Source: Prochlorococcus sp. AG-335-I21 | GTDB taxonomy: Bacteria > Cyanobacteriota > Cyanobacteriia > PCC-6307 > Cyanobiaceae | Reading direction: 5' to 3' | NCBI GenBank assembly: GCA_003282225.1 | Contig: QBZO01000002.1 | Location: 1 to 64,000 of the forward strand | DNA: 64,000 bases | Shown here: in pieces, positions 42,612 through 55,190 of the stretch | How positions within the stretch are numbered: position 1 is the first letter of the stretch | Layout of the letters: each line of letters opens with the position of its first letter | The notes under the pieces: generated by a model | What the model saw: only the letters and a program-made list of their open reading frames with translations | What the model was told of the DNA's origin: nothing | The model's database searches: none | Position numbers and translations under genes: made by a program

Positions 42612-43385
42612 TTATAAAACTTTATTAGTAGAAAATAGTACTTTATTAATTAAGGATTCTGTAAAATCCTTACCAAATAAACTAGATAACATTGGCCTTG
42701 CTGGGTCTTTATCCCTTCTATAGTTCAAATAATTATTTTGACCATTAATTAACTCTTGTTGTAAACCTTGCTCAACTTCCTCACTTTCAAAAAGAGTTTT
42801 TAGATACAAATTCAAATATTCTTTGAATGAATCATAAAGCTGATTTTCTATCAAATTATCACTATCTTGTTGCTTTGGTAATCTAGACCAAATCAATCCA
42901 GGCGAAAAAAATTTTGCTACATCCTCAGACATTTTTTCAGCCATAGGTAGAGATGAATGACATGATTTTTTAAGTTTTATTAGTTGTTCTATTAATTCAG
43001 AATTAAACTGATTTTCGACTTTTAAAGATGGCTGAAAATCTAAAACTAATAAATGACTTTTGGGTAAAGAAACAAAATCTACACCAAGGAATGGAATGTT
43101 ATAAAAAGTATTTGGGATAATTAAAAAATTCAAAACAGAATAATTTGGACTATTAATACATACAGCTCTCGCGAAGTTAATTCTTCTCTCGTGAGTTGCT
43201 CCCCACGTGAAAAGATTTATATTATTTTTTGATTTTTTTGAGCCATAGGTTGACTCTTTATAAGAAAAATCAGTTGGTATTTTATATTCTACGCAATGAT
43301 ATTTGGCTAACTGAGAAATTAAGAATTTTATAAATTTAGCCCATCGCCATTCTTGACTATAAAAAATAGTATTTTGAATTAACAT
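42612..43385 (-). CDS. pebB: Phycoerythrobilin:ferredoxin oxidoreductase
   Basis: Ferredoxin-dependent bilin reductase: [45 protein letters not shown]; adjacent to pebA and ho1. Confidence 0.9.
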   Translation of the reverse strand: MLIQNTIFYSQEWRWAKFIKFLISQLAKYHCVEYKIPTDFSYKESTYGSKKSKNNINLFTWGATHERRINFARAVCINSPNYSVLNFLIIPNTFYNIPFLGVDFVSLPKSHLLVLDFQPSLKVENQFNSELIEQLIKLKKSCHSSLPMAEKMSEDVAKFFSPGLIWSRLPKQQDSDNLIENQLYDSFKEYLNLYLKTLFESEEVEQGLQQELINGQNNYLNYRRDKDPARPMLSSLFGKDFTESLINKVLFSTNKVL

Positions 43386-44812
<1,427 letters not shown>

Positions 44813-44869
44813 TTATTTATTTTCAGAATTGTACATATATTTAATCTACAAGGAAAATATATAAAACAG

Positions 44870-45334
44870 CTAATTTTTGTTACCAGTGGATGTTGTAGAG
44901 AATAAATTGTAAAGTTCTTTACAAACTAAAAAAAGATTATCCTTTTGTTCCTTCTGAGGTAAATGAGTCCCTGTCATCTCCCACTCCCCAATAGTAGCTA
45001 CTCTCCATCTTTCAGCAGGAATTATCATTCCGCGCATTATTATTCCCAACAACTTGGGTACTCCATTTTCACAATTATTTTCAATTCTCAACTGTAGTAG
45101 AACTGCTCTACATTCTATACTTGGACTCCAACCTGGAAAATGGAAAGAAAAATCAATCGTATCAAACCAATCTCTATCATTTACATTATCCCAAGGACTA
45201 AAATTAACACTCGCATCTGGGAAATATTTACGAAATAATGCCGCGGTAGTAGCTACCTTATTAGCTATTTCAGGATTTCTAACATTTGAACTTGCATTCA
45301 TAAGCGGTAATAAACCTTTGATTGAAGTTGACAT
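44870..45334 (-). CDS. Conserved cyanobacterial hypothetical protein
   Basis: WSPSIECRAVLLQLRIE...GEWEMTGTHLPQKEQKDNLFLVCKELYNLF. Confidence 0.6.
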   Translation of the reverse strand: MSTSIKGLLPLMNASSNVRNPEIANKVATTAALFRKYFPDASVNFSPWDNVNDRDWFDTIDFSFHFPGWSPSIECRAVLLQLRIENNCENGVPKLLGIIMRGMIIPAERWRVATIGEWEMTGTHLPQKEQKDNLFLVCKELYNLFSTTSTGNKN

Positions 45335-45519
45335 AATTTCTTCAACCTTGCTTATTAAATTCTTTTTCTTTTAACAAAGATGTTGAAATGCTGATTAACA
45401 AACTATTATCTATTCACATTTGAATAATTAATTTCTAGTTTTTAAAGAATATCCTTAATTTCAATTTAAGATACAAAAATATTATATTAATTGACTTTTT
45501 TACTATTCAATCAAGTGCT

Positions 45520-46944
45520 ATGCCTAAATTTGAAAAATTAAATTTACCCACAGAAGGAGAGTTAATTACTTTTAATCAAGGTAAGCCTAATGTTCCTAAT
45601 AATCCTATTGTCCCTTATATAAGAGGTGACGGTACAGGGGTAGATATTTGGCCAGCTACTCAACTTGTTCTTGATGAAGCAATAAAAAAAAGTTATGGAT
45701 ATGAAAGGAAAATAAATTGGTTCAAAGTCTATGCTGGCGACGAAGCTTGTGAAATATACGGAACTTACAACTATTTACCGCAGGATACTATTGAAGCCAT
45801 AAGACACTTTGGAGTTGCAATTAAAGGCCCATTAACAACTCCTATAGGAGGGGGAATTAGATCTTTAAATGTCGCATTAAGACAAATTTTTGACTTATAC
45901 AGTTGTGTTAGACCTTGTAAATACTATTCAGGAACTCCTAGTCCTCATAAAAATCCACAAAATTTAGACGTAATTGTTTACAGAGAAAATACAGAAGATA
46001 TTTATATGGGTATTGAATGGGAAGCTGATGATCATACATGCATTGATTTAATTAATCATCTAAATAATGTCGTTATTCCAAATAGTAAAAATTTAAAAAA
46101 TAGATCAATACCGGACGGTTCAGGTATTGGGATAAAACCCGTAAGTAAGTTAGGAAGTCAAAGACATATAAGAAAGGCCATAGAACATGCAAAAAGATTA
46201 ACAGGGAATAAAAAGCATGTAACTTTAGTTCATAAAGGCAATATCATGAAATATACCGAAGGTGCCTTTAGAGATTGGGGATATGAATTAGCCGTAAATG
46301 AATTCAGAGCAGACTGCATTACGGAAAGAGAAAGCTGGATTTTAGACAATATTCACAAAAATCCAGAAATTACAATCGAAAATAATGCCAGAAAGATAGA
46401 GCCAGGCTATGACAAGCTAACAAGTAACAAAAAAGCATTTATTTGTGAAGAAATTAAAGAAGTAATAGCCTCAATATCAAATTCTCATGGAAATAACAAA
46501 TGGAAAGAACTCATTATGGTTGATGATCGAATAGCAGACAGTATTTTCCAACAAATTCAAACAAGGCCTCAAGAATATTCTATTCTTGCGACCTTGAACC
46601 TAAACGGAGATTATGTTTCTGATGCCGCTGCCGCAATTGTGGGAGGCTTAGGTATGGCTCCAGGAGCTAATATTGGAGATCATTCCGCAATTTTTGAAGC
46701 AACACATGGAACAGCTCCAAAACATGCAGGATTAAACAAAATTAATCCGGGTTCGGTAATTCTTAGTGGAGTAATGATGCTTGAATATTTTGGTTGGAAT
46801 GAAGCAGCGAAGCTAGTGACTTCTGGAATTAGTAAAGCTATTGAAGAAAAAAAAGTCACCTATGATCTAGCACGCTTAATGGAACCAAATGTAGCGCCAC
46901 TATCCTGTAGTGGTTTTGCTGAAGCAATAATCTCAAATTTTTAA
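45520..46944 (+). CDS. icd: Isocitrate dehydrogenase (NADP+)
   Basis: PYIRGDGTGVDIWPATQLVLDEA; GIRSLNVALRQIFDLYSCVRPCKY; GDYVSDAAAAIVGGLGMAPGANIG. Confidence 0.97.
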   Translation: MPKFEKLNLPTEGELITFNQGKPNVPNNPIVPYIRGDGTGVDIWPATQLVLDEAIKKSYGYERKINWFKVYAGDEACEIYGTYNYLPQDTIEAIRHFGVAIKGPLTTPIGGGIRSLNVALRQIFDLYSCVRPCKYYSGTPSPHKNPQNLDVIVYRENTEDIYMGIEWEADDHTCIDLINHLNNVVIPNSKNLKNRSIPDGSGIGIKPVSKLGSQRHIRKAIEHAKRLTGNKKHVTLVHKGNIMKYTEGAFRDWGYELAVNEFRADCITERESWILDNIHKNPEITIENNARKIEPGYDKLTSNKKAFICEEIKEVIASISNSHGNNKWKELIMVDDRIADSIFQQIQTRPQEYSILATLNLNGDYVSDAAAAIVGGLGMAPGANIGDHSAIFEATHGTAPKHAGLNKINPGSVILSGVMMLEYFGWNEAAKLVTSGISKAIEEKKVTYDLARLMEPNVAPLSCSGFAEAIISNF

Positions 46945-48299
46945 TTGGAAGAATTGTTTTTATTTTCTAAAATTCTCCATACTTTTACCAATGAATCTTG
47001 GTTACCAATATTTCCAGGAAATGTCACGATTGGAAGATTCTCATCATTTTCAAGTTTGAAAGTAACTAAAGAAACCCCAGTAATTATTTGTCCTTGCAAA
47101 TAAACATAATTTGCTTTAAATCCATTACTGAGAATTACATTTGATGTGATTCCCCCTTTAGATACTAAATACCCTATTTCATTTTTCAAACCTGAAACTA
47201 ATTCAGAAATAAAATGAGCAAGAGAATTATAAAAATTCACTTGCTCATCGTTGTTACCTAGAGAAACTTCTTTTCTTGAGGTAAATAAAACGGGAGTATT
47301 TTCTTGTTTTAATATGGACCTGATTTGAGCTAACAATTTGTTTTTAAACAAAACCAATTGATCCTGATTACTTTTTAATTTAGAAATTCTGAGAAATTCA
47401 AAAACATCCAATTCTATCGGTATACAGTCACTTATTTCTAAAAATTCCTTTAGTTGCATTGTTGAAAGCTCTACATAAGATCCAATTACTAAAAATCCTG
47501 GAAGTAATTTTTTTTCACGATTTTTTCTTCTAATAAGGGAGTAAAAAAATGGTTCTTTAGGATTATCTTTTATAGCAGAAATTGAACTTATAAAACTTGC
47601 AGCGGTCCTAAAGAGAAATTTCTTTTGTTTAATTAATTTTTTTATTGATAATGAAAACTTTTTAAGTTGTGAATAATTCTCAATATCAACAATTACATGA
47701 GAATTTTCTTTTAAATTTCTGATCTTATTAAAAACAATATTATTTTCTTTACTTTCAAGAACTTTTAATTCGGATATTTTTAAATTTTGAATATCATTAA
47801 ATTTAATTTGAGATTTACATTTCTGAAATAATAATTGTTTGACATTACTTGTTTTGTATCCAAAAATTTTATCTTTGGCAAAAATCGTTTGACTTACAGG
47901 AACATTATCAACAAAGTGATCTCCATCAATTGTCATTCTTTTACCTTCAATAAATGCTGGAATATGGAAAGTAGCGTCAAAAGGTCCTAAGCAATCATTC
48001 ATAATTTTAGGCTCTAAAAAATTATGGCCACGAAGAGTGGAATCACCTCTACTTACAAAAATAAATTCCTCTTTGTATGATTCCTTTGAGATAACTTTTT
48101 TAAGAGCATTACAAATTTCTACTAATCTTAATTTTGCGTCATCTTCTGATAAAGACCTAGTATTGGACAAAATGAAAAATAAATTAGATTTGCTTTTAAA
48201 TCCTTTGATTAAAGTCGAATAATCCCATTTCAGAAGCAATAAACAATTATTTACTGTTTGAGAACCTGTTGGATCATCATCGATCACTATAACTTTCAT
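46941..48299 (-). CDS. Four-carbon acid sugar kinase family (DUF1537-like) protein
   Basis: MKVIVIDDDPTGSQTVNNC; FVSRGDSTLRGH; YLVSKGGITSNVILSNGF; ITFPGNIG-type C-terminus. Confidence 0.75.
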   Translation of the reverse strand: MKVIVIDDDPTGSQTVNNCLLLLKWDYSTLIKGFKSKSNLFFILSNTRSLSEDDAKLRLVEICNALKKVISKESYKEEFIFVSRGDSTLRGHNFLEPKIMNDCLGPFDATFHIPAFIEGKRMTIDGDHFVDNVPVSQTIFAKDKIFGYKTSNVKQLLFQKCKSQIKFNDIQNLKISELKVLESKENNIVFNKIRNLKENSHVIVDIENYSQLKKFSLSIKKLIKQKKFLFRTAASFISSISAIKDNPKEPFFYSLIRRKNREKKLLPGFLVIGSYVELSTMQLKEFLEISDCIPIELDVFEFLRISKLKSNQDQLVLFKNKLLAQIRSILKQENTPVLFTSRKEVSLGNNDEQVNFYNSLAHFISELVSGLKNEIGYLVSKGGITSNVILSNGFKANYVYLQGQIITGVSLVTFKLENDENLPIVTFPGNIGNQDSLVKVWRILENKNNSSN

Positions 48300-48311
48300 A
48301 ATTATCAGTAG

Positions 48312-49199
48312 TTACTTCAAAGTATTTATTAGTATTGAGGCATCTAATATTTGGGAGGAATTTGGAGGAATCGAAATTTTCCTTAATCCATTAACTAAAG
48401 AATTACGTGGACTAGTCCATGGCTCAAGACATACCATTTTCCTAGGAGGATCACTCCAAATCACACCCAAATTAAAAGGCGAAGGATGCAATAAAGTAAT
48501 TTGTCTTTTAAAAAAATTATCTCGGAAAGAAATTCTTCCTGAGGTATACATAAGTAAATCAATTCCATTATTAATATTTTTTAACTCGTCAAAAGTATTT
48601 CTCAAGCAATTATTTTTTTGATCCTGACAATTTAGCGGGTTATCTATAAAATTTAAGTTTTTAAAATCTGAAATATTAAGATAAGGATGTAATCCAAAAT
48701 TTATTGGCATCTCAATATTAGTTTTGTTCTCAATGTTAATAATAAATTTTAAGCAATTAATTTTTAAAGAAACCTCAATTTTGAGCTCAAAATTAAATGG
48801 ATAAAAAGTTTTTGTTTTTTCAGTATCCTGTAAAATTAAAAAAAGAGAATTTTTTTTCTTATTTAGACAGTATTGCCATTGCAAATCCCTTGCAAAACCA
48901 TGTTGCATAAATGGCATATAATTTTTTCCAAATAAAGAATTGGGGATATCAAGATTTCCACAAATTGGAAATAGAATTGGGATTCCTCCCCTGATACTTT
49001 TTGTTTTATCAATAAATCTTTTTTCATCAAAATATAATATTTCTCTCCCTTCAGAAACCCAGTTGGTTATAAGCCCACCCCTCTTAGGACAAAATTTAAT
49101 ATAATTTTTTTCGTCTAATTGAAAAAGATAAATACCTTTTTTATTATCAACGGAATTAACTTTCACAAAAATCTCTCTACAAAGAATCAATCCAATCAA
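48312..49199 (-). CDS. Aldose-1-epimerase (galactose mutarotase-like) family protein; start uncertain
   Basis: RGGIPILFPICGNL; PINFGLHPYLNISD; WSDPPRKMVCLEPWTSPRNSL. Confidence 0.8.
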   Translation of the reverse strand: MIGLILCREIFVKVNSVDNKKGIYLFQLDEKNYIKFCPKRGGLITNWVSEGREILYFDEKRFIDKTKSIRGGIPILFPICGNLDIPNSLFGKNYMPFMQHGFARDLQWQYCLNKKKNSLFLILQDTEKTKTFYPFNFELKIEVSLKINCLKFIINIENKTNIEMPINFGLHPYLNISDFKNLNFIDNPLNCQDQKNNCLRNTFDELKNINNGIDLLMYTSGRISFRDNFFKRQITLLHPSPFNLGVIWSDPPRKMVCLEPWTSPRNSLVNGLRKISIPPNSSQILDASILINTLK

Positions 49200-50082
49200 G
49201 TATTTGTTGATTAACTAATTCGGGGACTTCATCATGAGGACAATGACCAGCATCAAGAATCACTTCTTTAGTATTTTCAGGAGCATATTTTTTATAAAGA
49301 AGTCTTTTGCTTGCTGTGTTCATCCAAGGATCTTTACCTCCCCATAGGAGTAAAAGTGGAGATTTCAACTTTTTGAACAATTTATCAAATGGTTCTCCTT
49401 GGACACCTGCAGGATTGAAAACACTTTTAAAAACGTTGAAGGCTCCTGGATCAAGCGAAGGTTTTCTAATTGAATCAATAAGATAATCATCAACATTAGT
49501 TTGGTTTTTATAAACATTGTTTAATGCTTTTTTTATATTGACTCTGCGTCTCATGCTTTCAAATATAGTTCTTTGAAGAAAAATATTACCTCGCAAAAAT
49601 GTTTCAAAGAAAGTTTTTAAAGATCTTTGTAAAAGGCTGTTATTTGATACTTTTTCTTCACTAAACATTCCAGCAGCATTAAGTAGCACTACTCCAGCAG
49701 ATAATTCTTTTAGTTCTGCACTTGCTGCTAGAGATGCATACCCACCTAAAGAATTACCAACAATAAATGTTGGTTTTTTAATTACTTCTTTCACATATGT
49801 TGCAACTTGATCTTTCCAAAGATGACTTGAATACTGGACATCTGTTGGCTTGGGACTTTTTCCAAACCCCAAAAGATCTATTGCATGAACTTCATATTTA
49901 TCACTCAAAACAGGGATATTAAAACGCCAATGATCAGTGGAAGCTCCAAAACCATGTATCAACAAAATTGCACATGATTTTGCACTTTCTTCTTTAGGTT
50001 TTGCAGTAATAGTGTGTATTGGATAATTCAAAAAATTCCATGCATAATTTACCTCATCACTTATAAGCGCTGGTTTTTCCAT
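49177..50082 (-). CDS. Alpha/beta hydrolase
   Basis: LLIHGFGASTDHWRFNIPVL; FIVGNSLGGYASLAASAEL; DAGHCPHDEVPELVN. Confidence 0.9.
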   Translation of the reverse strand: MEKPALISDEVNYAWNFLNYPIHTITAKPKEESAKSCAILLIHGFGASTDHWRFNIPVLSDKYEVHAIDLLGFGKSPKPTDVQYSSHLWKDQVATYVKEVIKKPTFIVGNSLGGYASLAASAELKELSAGVVLLNAAGMFSEEKVSNNSLLQRSLKTFFETFLRGNIFLQRTIFESMRRRVNIKKALNNVYKNQTNVDDYLIDSIRKPSLDPGAFNVFKSVFNPAGVQGEPFDKLFKKLKSPLLLLWGGKDPWMNTASKRLLYKKYAPENTKEVILDAGHCPHDEVPELVNQQILDWIDSL

Positions 50083-50124
50083 TTAATAAATAATTATATT
50101 TGTTGATTCTAATAAAATTATTCG

Positions 50125-51492
50125 TTAAAGAAGACCTACTGGATCAGCAGCAACATCATCTGAAATTTTATTATCACCACCGGGGGGCTTATCTTTCAAA
50201 ACAATTCTTAAAAGAACAGGAGCTAGGAATGTCGTTCCAATGACCATTAATAAAATTGCCGCCTCAAGGGATGGAGTTAAAAGCTTAGCGCTTGTTCCTA
50301 ATCCAAGAAAAATTAATCCCACTTCTCCTCTAGGCATCATTCCTAAACCTACAACTAATCTGTTTGTAGGCTTATCACTTGAGAAAACCCATCCAGCAGC
50401 AATTTTTCCAATAATTGCAACGACTAATAAAAATCCTGCTACTACAAGAGCAGACCTACTTGCTGGGTCAAGTGGATTAATAACTGATAAATCCATACCA
50501 GCACCTACCAATACGAAAAAGATGGTGGCGAATAATGAAACCAATGGCAAAACTGATTGCTGGATAGCATGGTTATTTTTGGAACTACTAAGAATTAAAC
50601 CAGCAGCAAAAGCTCCTAAAGCTGCTTCAAGACCTATCGCTGTAGCTACAAAACAACATAAAACAAGTATTACAAAAGAGGCTACAACTACTGCTCCAGG
50701 TGCTTTCAATCTATCAAGAAGCCAATCAAATCCAGGAGCTGCTGTACGACTTAATGCAATAGCAGCAATTACAAATACGACAGCTGCTGCAACTAATTTA
50801 ACTATTGGAGCTATTTCTAAGGAACCTCCAGCAGCAAGAGCTACAACCACAGCTAGAATGACAATGCCTAAAATATCGTCTAGAACTGCTGCTCCAATAA
50901 CGATTTGACCTTCCCTAGTTTTTAAATACCCTAATTCGCCAAAAACACTTGCTGTAATACCAATACTCGTAGCCGTCATTGATGCTCCTGCAAATACTGC
51001 TGGAATAAGATCTACCTGGAAAATAAACATTAATCCAAAAGTACCAAAAGCAAAAGGCAAAATTACACCTGCCATAGCAACTGTAAAAGCTTGCGCACCA
51101 ACTGCAACTAATTCTTCTAATTCACTTTCTAATCCTGTTAAGAAAAGAAGCGCATATAATCCAAGTGTCGCAACAGCTTGAAGAGAAGGAAAACTTTCAA
51201 AATAGACATCAGGAACAACTTCTGGAGGTATTGATGCCAAAGAACTTATTACGTTTACCAATCCTTGATTTAATTCTGTATGAGCAGAGGGTGGTATTAA
51301 TAAATGGAAACCAGATGCTCCAATAACAACCCCTGCTAAAAGCTCTCCAACAATAGTAGGTAAACTTAGTCTTACTAATACTTCCGCTAATGCTCTGGCA
51401 GCTAAAAATATCAATAGAAATCTAATTACTCCGATGAGCGTCTCAGCAACTTCTAAATCATGTGCACTTAATTCAGCAAGTAAAGGATACAT
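50125..51492 (-). CDS. Cation:proton antiporter (CPA family; NhaS-like)
   Basis: Multi-TM; LPTIVGELLAGVVIGASGFHLL; GASMTATSIGITASVFGELGYLKTREGQIVIGAAVLDDILGIVIL; MMPRGEVGLIFLGLG. Confidence 0.88.
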   Translation of the reverse strand: MYPLLAELSAHDLEVAETLIGVIRFLLIFLAARALAEVLVRLSLPTIVGELLAGVVIGASGFHLLIPPSAHTELNQGLVNVISSLASIPPEVVPDVYFESFPSLQAVATLGLYALLFLTGLESELEELVAVGAQAFTVAMAGVILPFAFGTFGLMFIFQVDLIPAVFAGASMTATSIGITASVFGELGYLKTREGQIVIGAAVLDDILGIVILAVVVALAAGGSLEIAPIVKLVAAAVVFVIAAIALSRTAAPGFDWLLDRLKAPGAVVVASFVILVLCCFVATAIGLEAALGAFAAGLILSSSKNNHAIQQSVLPLVSLFATIFFVLVGAGMDLSVINPLDPASRSALVVAGFLLVVAIIGKIAAGWVFSSDKPTNRLVVGLGMMPRGEVGLIFLGLGTSAKLLTPSLEAAILLMVIGTTFLAPVLLRIVLKDKPPGGDNKISDDVAADPVGLL

Positions 51493-51645
51493 TTTAAATG
51501 CGAGAAAATTTAAACTATCTAATTGGAAGATAGTTTATGGAGGGCCCACTTTACCAAGTATGTAAAAAAAAGCAAAAATACTCAACAAGTGTGGATCTGA
51601 AGGTACAACAAAGAATTTATATAAAAACTGGCTAATGTCATATAT

Positions 51646-54192
51646 ATGTCAAATCTAATGAACTCCAACGAACCCTTTGATCTACGCTTGCCTACTCCAG
51701 GCTGCTATCTAGATCCTGAGAAAGCTGGCATGGATTCTGATGCGCTCTTTAAAGGAATGACAGAGCACTTATTCTTTAGTCTTGGCAAATTAGCAACTTC
51801 CGCTAGTCCTCATGACTTATATATGGCGCTGAGTTACGCTGTTAAGGATAGATTAATGACAAGATATTTAGCTAGTCAAGAAGTAATAAGAAAAAAGCCC
51901 CAAAAAACAGTTGCTTACTTATCTGCGGAATTTTTAATCGGCCCACAATTAAGTAATAATTTATTAAATCTTGGGATAACACAAGAAGCAGAAGATGCCT
52001 TAAAAAGGTTTGGAGTAGAATCACTACCAACAATTCTTGAAGTAGAAGAAGAGCCTGGCCTAGGTAATGGTGGCCTTGGAAGACTTGCAGCATGTTATAT
52101 GGAGTCTTTAGCTTCGTTACAGGTACCTGCTGTTGGTTATGGTATTAGATATGAATTCGGTATATTTAACCAGTTAATACGAGATGGTTGGCAAGTTGAG
52201 GTGACTGATAAATGGCTTAAAGGTGGTTGGCCATGGGAATTACCACAACCTGATGAATCATGTTTTGTTGGTTTTGGGGGACGAACTGAAAGTTATAGAG
52301 ACGATAAAGGTAAATATCGATCAAGATGGGTTCCCTCAGAACATGCAATTGGTGTTCCTCATGATGTTCCAGTATTAGGCTACAGAGTAAATACCTGCGA
52401 CAGATTAAGATTATGGAGAGCTGATGCAACAGAGAGTTTTGACTTTTATGCTTTTAATATTGGTGATTACTATGGTGCGGTAGAAGAAAAAGTTGCCTCT
52501 GAAACTCTATCTAAAGTTCTTTATCCAAATGATGGAACTGATGAAGGAAGAAGACTAAGGCTCAAACAACAACACTTCTTTGTCAGTTGTTCTCTCCAAG
52601 ATATGTTGAGAAGTCTTGAAAAAAGATCTATCCCCATAACAGAATTTGCCAAACATTGGACCGTTCAATTGAATGATACACATCCAGCAATTGCAGTTGC
52701 TGAGTTAATGCGTCTACTAATTGATCAGTATCATATAGGTTGGGAAAAAGCATGGAATATAACTACTTCATCAGTAGCATATACAAACCATACATTGCTT
52801 CCTGAAGCATTGGAGAAATGGGATTTAAGTCTATTTAGTGATTTACTTCCCCGTCATTTAGAAATTATTTACGAAATAAATTGGAGGTTTTTACAACAAT
52901 TAAGGCTTCGTTACCCAGGTGATGACAAGATTCTACAAAAACTTTCTATTATTGATGAAGAAGGTTCCAAGTCAGTGAGAATGGCTCATTTAGCTACTAT
53001 CGGAGCTCATCATATTAATGGTGTTGCTGCACTTCACTCTGACCTAATCAAAAGACAGCTTCTCCCAGAGTTTGCAGAGCTATGGCCTGAAAAATTTACT
53101 AATGTAACTAATGGAGTAACTCCTAGAAGATGGGTTGCATTAGCAAATCCATCTTTATCTAATTTGTTAGAAAAAGAAGTTGGTCCAGATTGGATTACTA
53201 ATATGGAACTACTTAAAAAATTAGAAAAGAAAAAAGATGATGCAAATTTCCTTCAGGAATTTGAGGAAACTAAATTGCTTGGAAAACGAAAGTTGGCAAG
53301 TTTTATTCATACAAAAACAGGAATTCTTGTTGACCCATCAAGTCTTTTTGACGTCCAAGTTAAAAGGATCCATCAATATAAAAGACAACATTTAAACGCT
53401 CTGCAAATTATTGCTCAGTATTTAAGAATCAAAAATGGTGTAAGTAACTATAAAGCTCCGAGAACAGTTATTTTTGGAGGGAAGGCTGCTCCAGGTTACT
53501 TTATGGCTAAATTAATTATCAGATTTATTAACGGCATCGCTGATGTAGTTAATTCGGATCCTGATATGGAAGGTCTTTTAAGAGTAGTTTTCTTACCAGA
53601 CTATAATGTCAAACTTGGGGAAATAGTTTATCCAGCAACAGACCTTTCTGAGCAAATTTCAACTGCTGGTAAAGAAGCATCAGGCACAGGAAATATGAAA
53701 TTTGCAATGAACGGAGCTTTAACTATAGGAACTCTTGACGGAGCAAATGTAGAGTTAAGAGATCTTGTAAAAAAAGAAAATTTCTTTCTTTTCGGAAAGA
53801 CTGAAAGTGAAATAATGAATTTAAAAAATAATAGTTATTCTCCCAAGACTTTCATTGAGAAATGTCCTGAATTAAAAGAAGTGATTCGTTTAATCGAAAT
53901 TGGCCATTTTAGCAATGGAGATAAAGAATTATTCAAACCTTTATTAAATAGTTTGACTGGAAATGATCCATTTTTTGTAATGGCTGATTTCGAAGACTAT
54001 TTAAACAAACAAGATGAAGTTAGTAACTTCTGGAATAATAAAAAAGCGTGGAATAAAATGGCTCTATTAAATACTGCAAGATCAGGATATTTTTCTTCAG
54101 ACAGATCTATAAGAGAATATTGCGAATCAATTTGGAAAGTTTCACCTATGCCAGTTGAAATTACATGTGATATTGAAGAAGTAACTACTTAA
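51646..54192 (+). CDS. glgP: Glycogen/starch phosphorylase
   Basis: VAYLSAEFLIGPQL; GNGGLGRLAACYMESL; EASGTGNMKFAMNGALTIGTLDGANVE. Confidence 0.97.
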   Translation: MSNLMNSNEPFDLRLPTPGCYLDPEKAGMDSDALFKGMTEHLFFSLGKLATSASPHDLYMALSYAVKDRLMTRYLASQEVIRKKPQKTVAYLSAEFLIGPQLSNNLLNLGITQEAEDALKRFGVESLPTILEVEEEPGLGNGGLGRLAACYMESLASLQVPAVGYGIRYEFGIFNQLIRDGWQVEVTDKWLKGGWPWELPQPDESCFVGFGGRTESYRDDKGKYRSRWVPSEHAIGVPHDVPVLGYRVNTCDRLRLWRADATESFDFYAFNIGDYYGAVEEKVASETLSKVLYPNDGTDEGRRLRLKQQHFFVSCSLQDMLRSLEKRSIPITEFAKHWTVQLNDTHPAIAVAELMRLLIDQYHIGWEKAWNITTSSVAYTNHTLLPEALEKWDLSLFSDLLPRHLEIIYEINWRFLQQLRLRYPGDDKILQKLSIIDEEGSKSVRMAHLATIGAHHINGVAALHSDLIKRQLLPEFAELWPEKFTNVTNGVTPRRWVALANPSLSNLLEKEVGPDWITNMELLKKLEKKKDDANFLQEFEETKLLGKRKLASFIHTKTGILVDPSSLFDVQVKRIHQYKRQHLNALQIIAQYLRIKNGVSNYKAPRTVIFGGKAAPGYFMAKLIIRFINGIADVVNSDPDMEGLLRVVFLPDYNVKLGEIVYPATDLSEQISTAGKEASGTGNMKFAMNGALTIGTLDGANVELRDLVKKENFFLFGKTESEIMNLKNNSYSPKTFIEKCPELKEVIRLIEIGHFSNGDKELFKPLLNSLTGNDPFFVMADFEDYLNKQDEVSNFWNNKKAWNKMALLNTARSGYFSSDRSIREYCESIWKVSPMPVEITCDIEEVTT

Positions 54193-54351
54193 AGTTATTC
54201 TTATCGGGTAAATCTGGTGTTTGATGCAATAATCTATTTAATATTAATCTATTAAAATTAAGTAGATCAGGAGCTAACTTTTTAGAAATTTTTTTTATTC
54301 AACTTCTACATTTTTATCAACTTTAATATCCAAAATCCTCTCCATAAAAGC

Positions 54352-54529
54352 TTAAATAGAGTATAAATAAGCATTTACATTTTCAAGTCCTTCTATTGCA
54401 TCTGTAATTTATATCAGAAATATGTTTATTATTTTCAACAGATTTATTTTTAATATCTTTATCAGATAATTGATTATGTCGTTCTTCTGTAACTTTGCTG
54501 AAAAAAATTCCAAAAGATTGGATGGAAGC
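54352..54529 (-). pseudogene. Frameshifted relic coding sequence
   Basis: ASIQSFGIFFSKVTEERHNQLSDKDIKNKSVENNKHISDIN, then a frame change to TDAIEGLENVNAYLYSI*; no start codon. Confidence 0.4.
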
Positions 54530-54669
54530 CTAGTTTAATTACTGTTGGTGTTTGAAAGTAGGAAATTCTCGAATAAAAAGATCATGCTCTTTATAAAATT
54601 TCTGACAATCAAAACATTGACATGGTTCTTCTTTCAAAAGAATAAATAACTCTGATTCATATCATTACA

Positions 54670-55002
54670 TTATTTAGGCACAATTTTAGGACCATCAAAT
54701 AATTCGTCATTTTCATCGAGAGAGTCTGGACTATCAGGCAAAGGAATTTCAATACTAGTCACCAAATTAATAACATCTCTTAATCTCATTGAGTCTGCAA
54801 ACCATCCCATTGCTTGTTCAGCATCTCCTCTCTTTTCTGCATCATTTGCTTGGTCTTCATGAGCTTCTGCTAATAAAGTAAGCCAACAAAGGCATCTTGC
54901 TTGAACTATAGACAGATCTAGATCATTAGGTTGAGATTTAGAAATACGTTCATGCTCTTGCTGAATTAAGAGTTTTAAACGCATATCGTGCAGCTTAGCC
55001 AT
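54670..55002 (-). CDS. Conserved cyanobacterial hypothetical protein
   Basis: MAKLHDMRLKLLIQQEHERISKSQPNDLDLSIVQARCLCWLTLLAEAHEDQANDAEKRGDAEQAMGWFADSMRLRDVI. Confidence 0.65.
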   Translation of the reverse strand: MAKLHDMRLKLLIQQEHERISKSQPNDLDLSIVQARCLCWLTLLAEAHEDQANDAEKRGDAEQAMGWFADSMRLRDVINLVTSIEIPLPDSPDSLDENDELFDGPKIVPK

Positions 55003-55081
55003 AAAAGCTTAATTACTAATTACACGCTAGCTAGAGAGTTGAAAATATGCACGCATACTACATATAGTTTATCAACTGAAA

Positions 55082-55155
<74 letters not shown>

Positions 55156-55190
55156 AAGAGATGTTTTTTGGGTTAATAAGCATTATGCTA

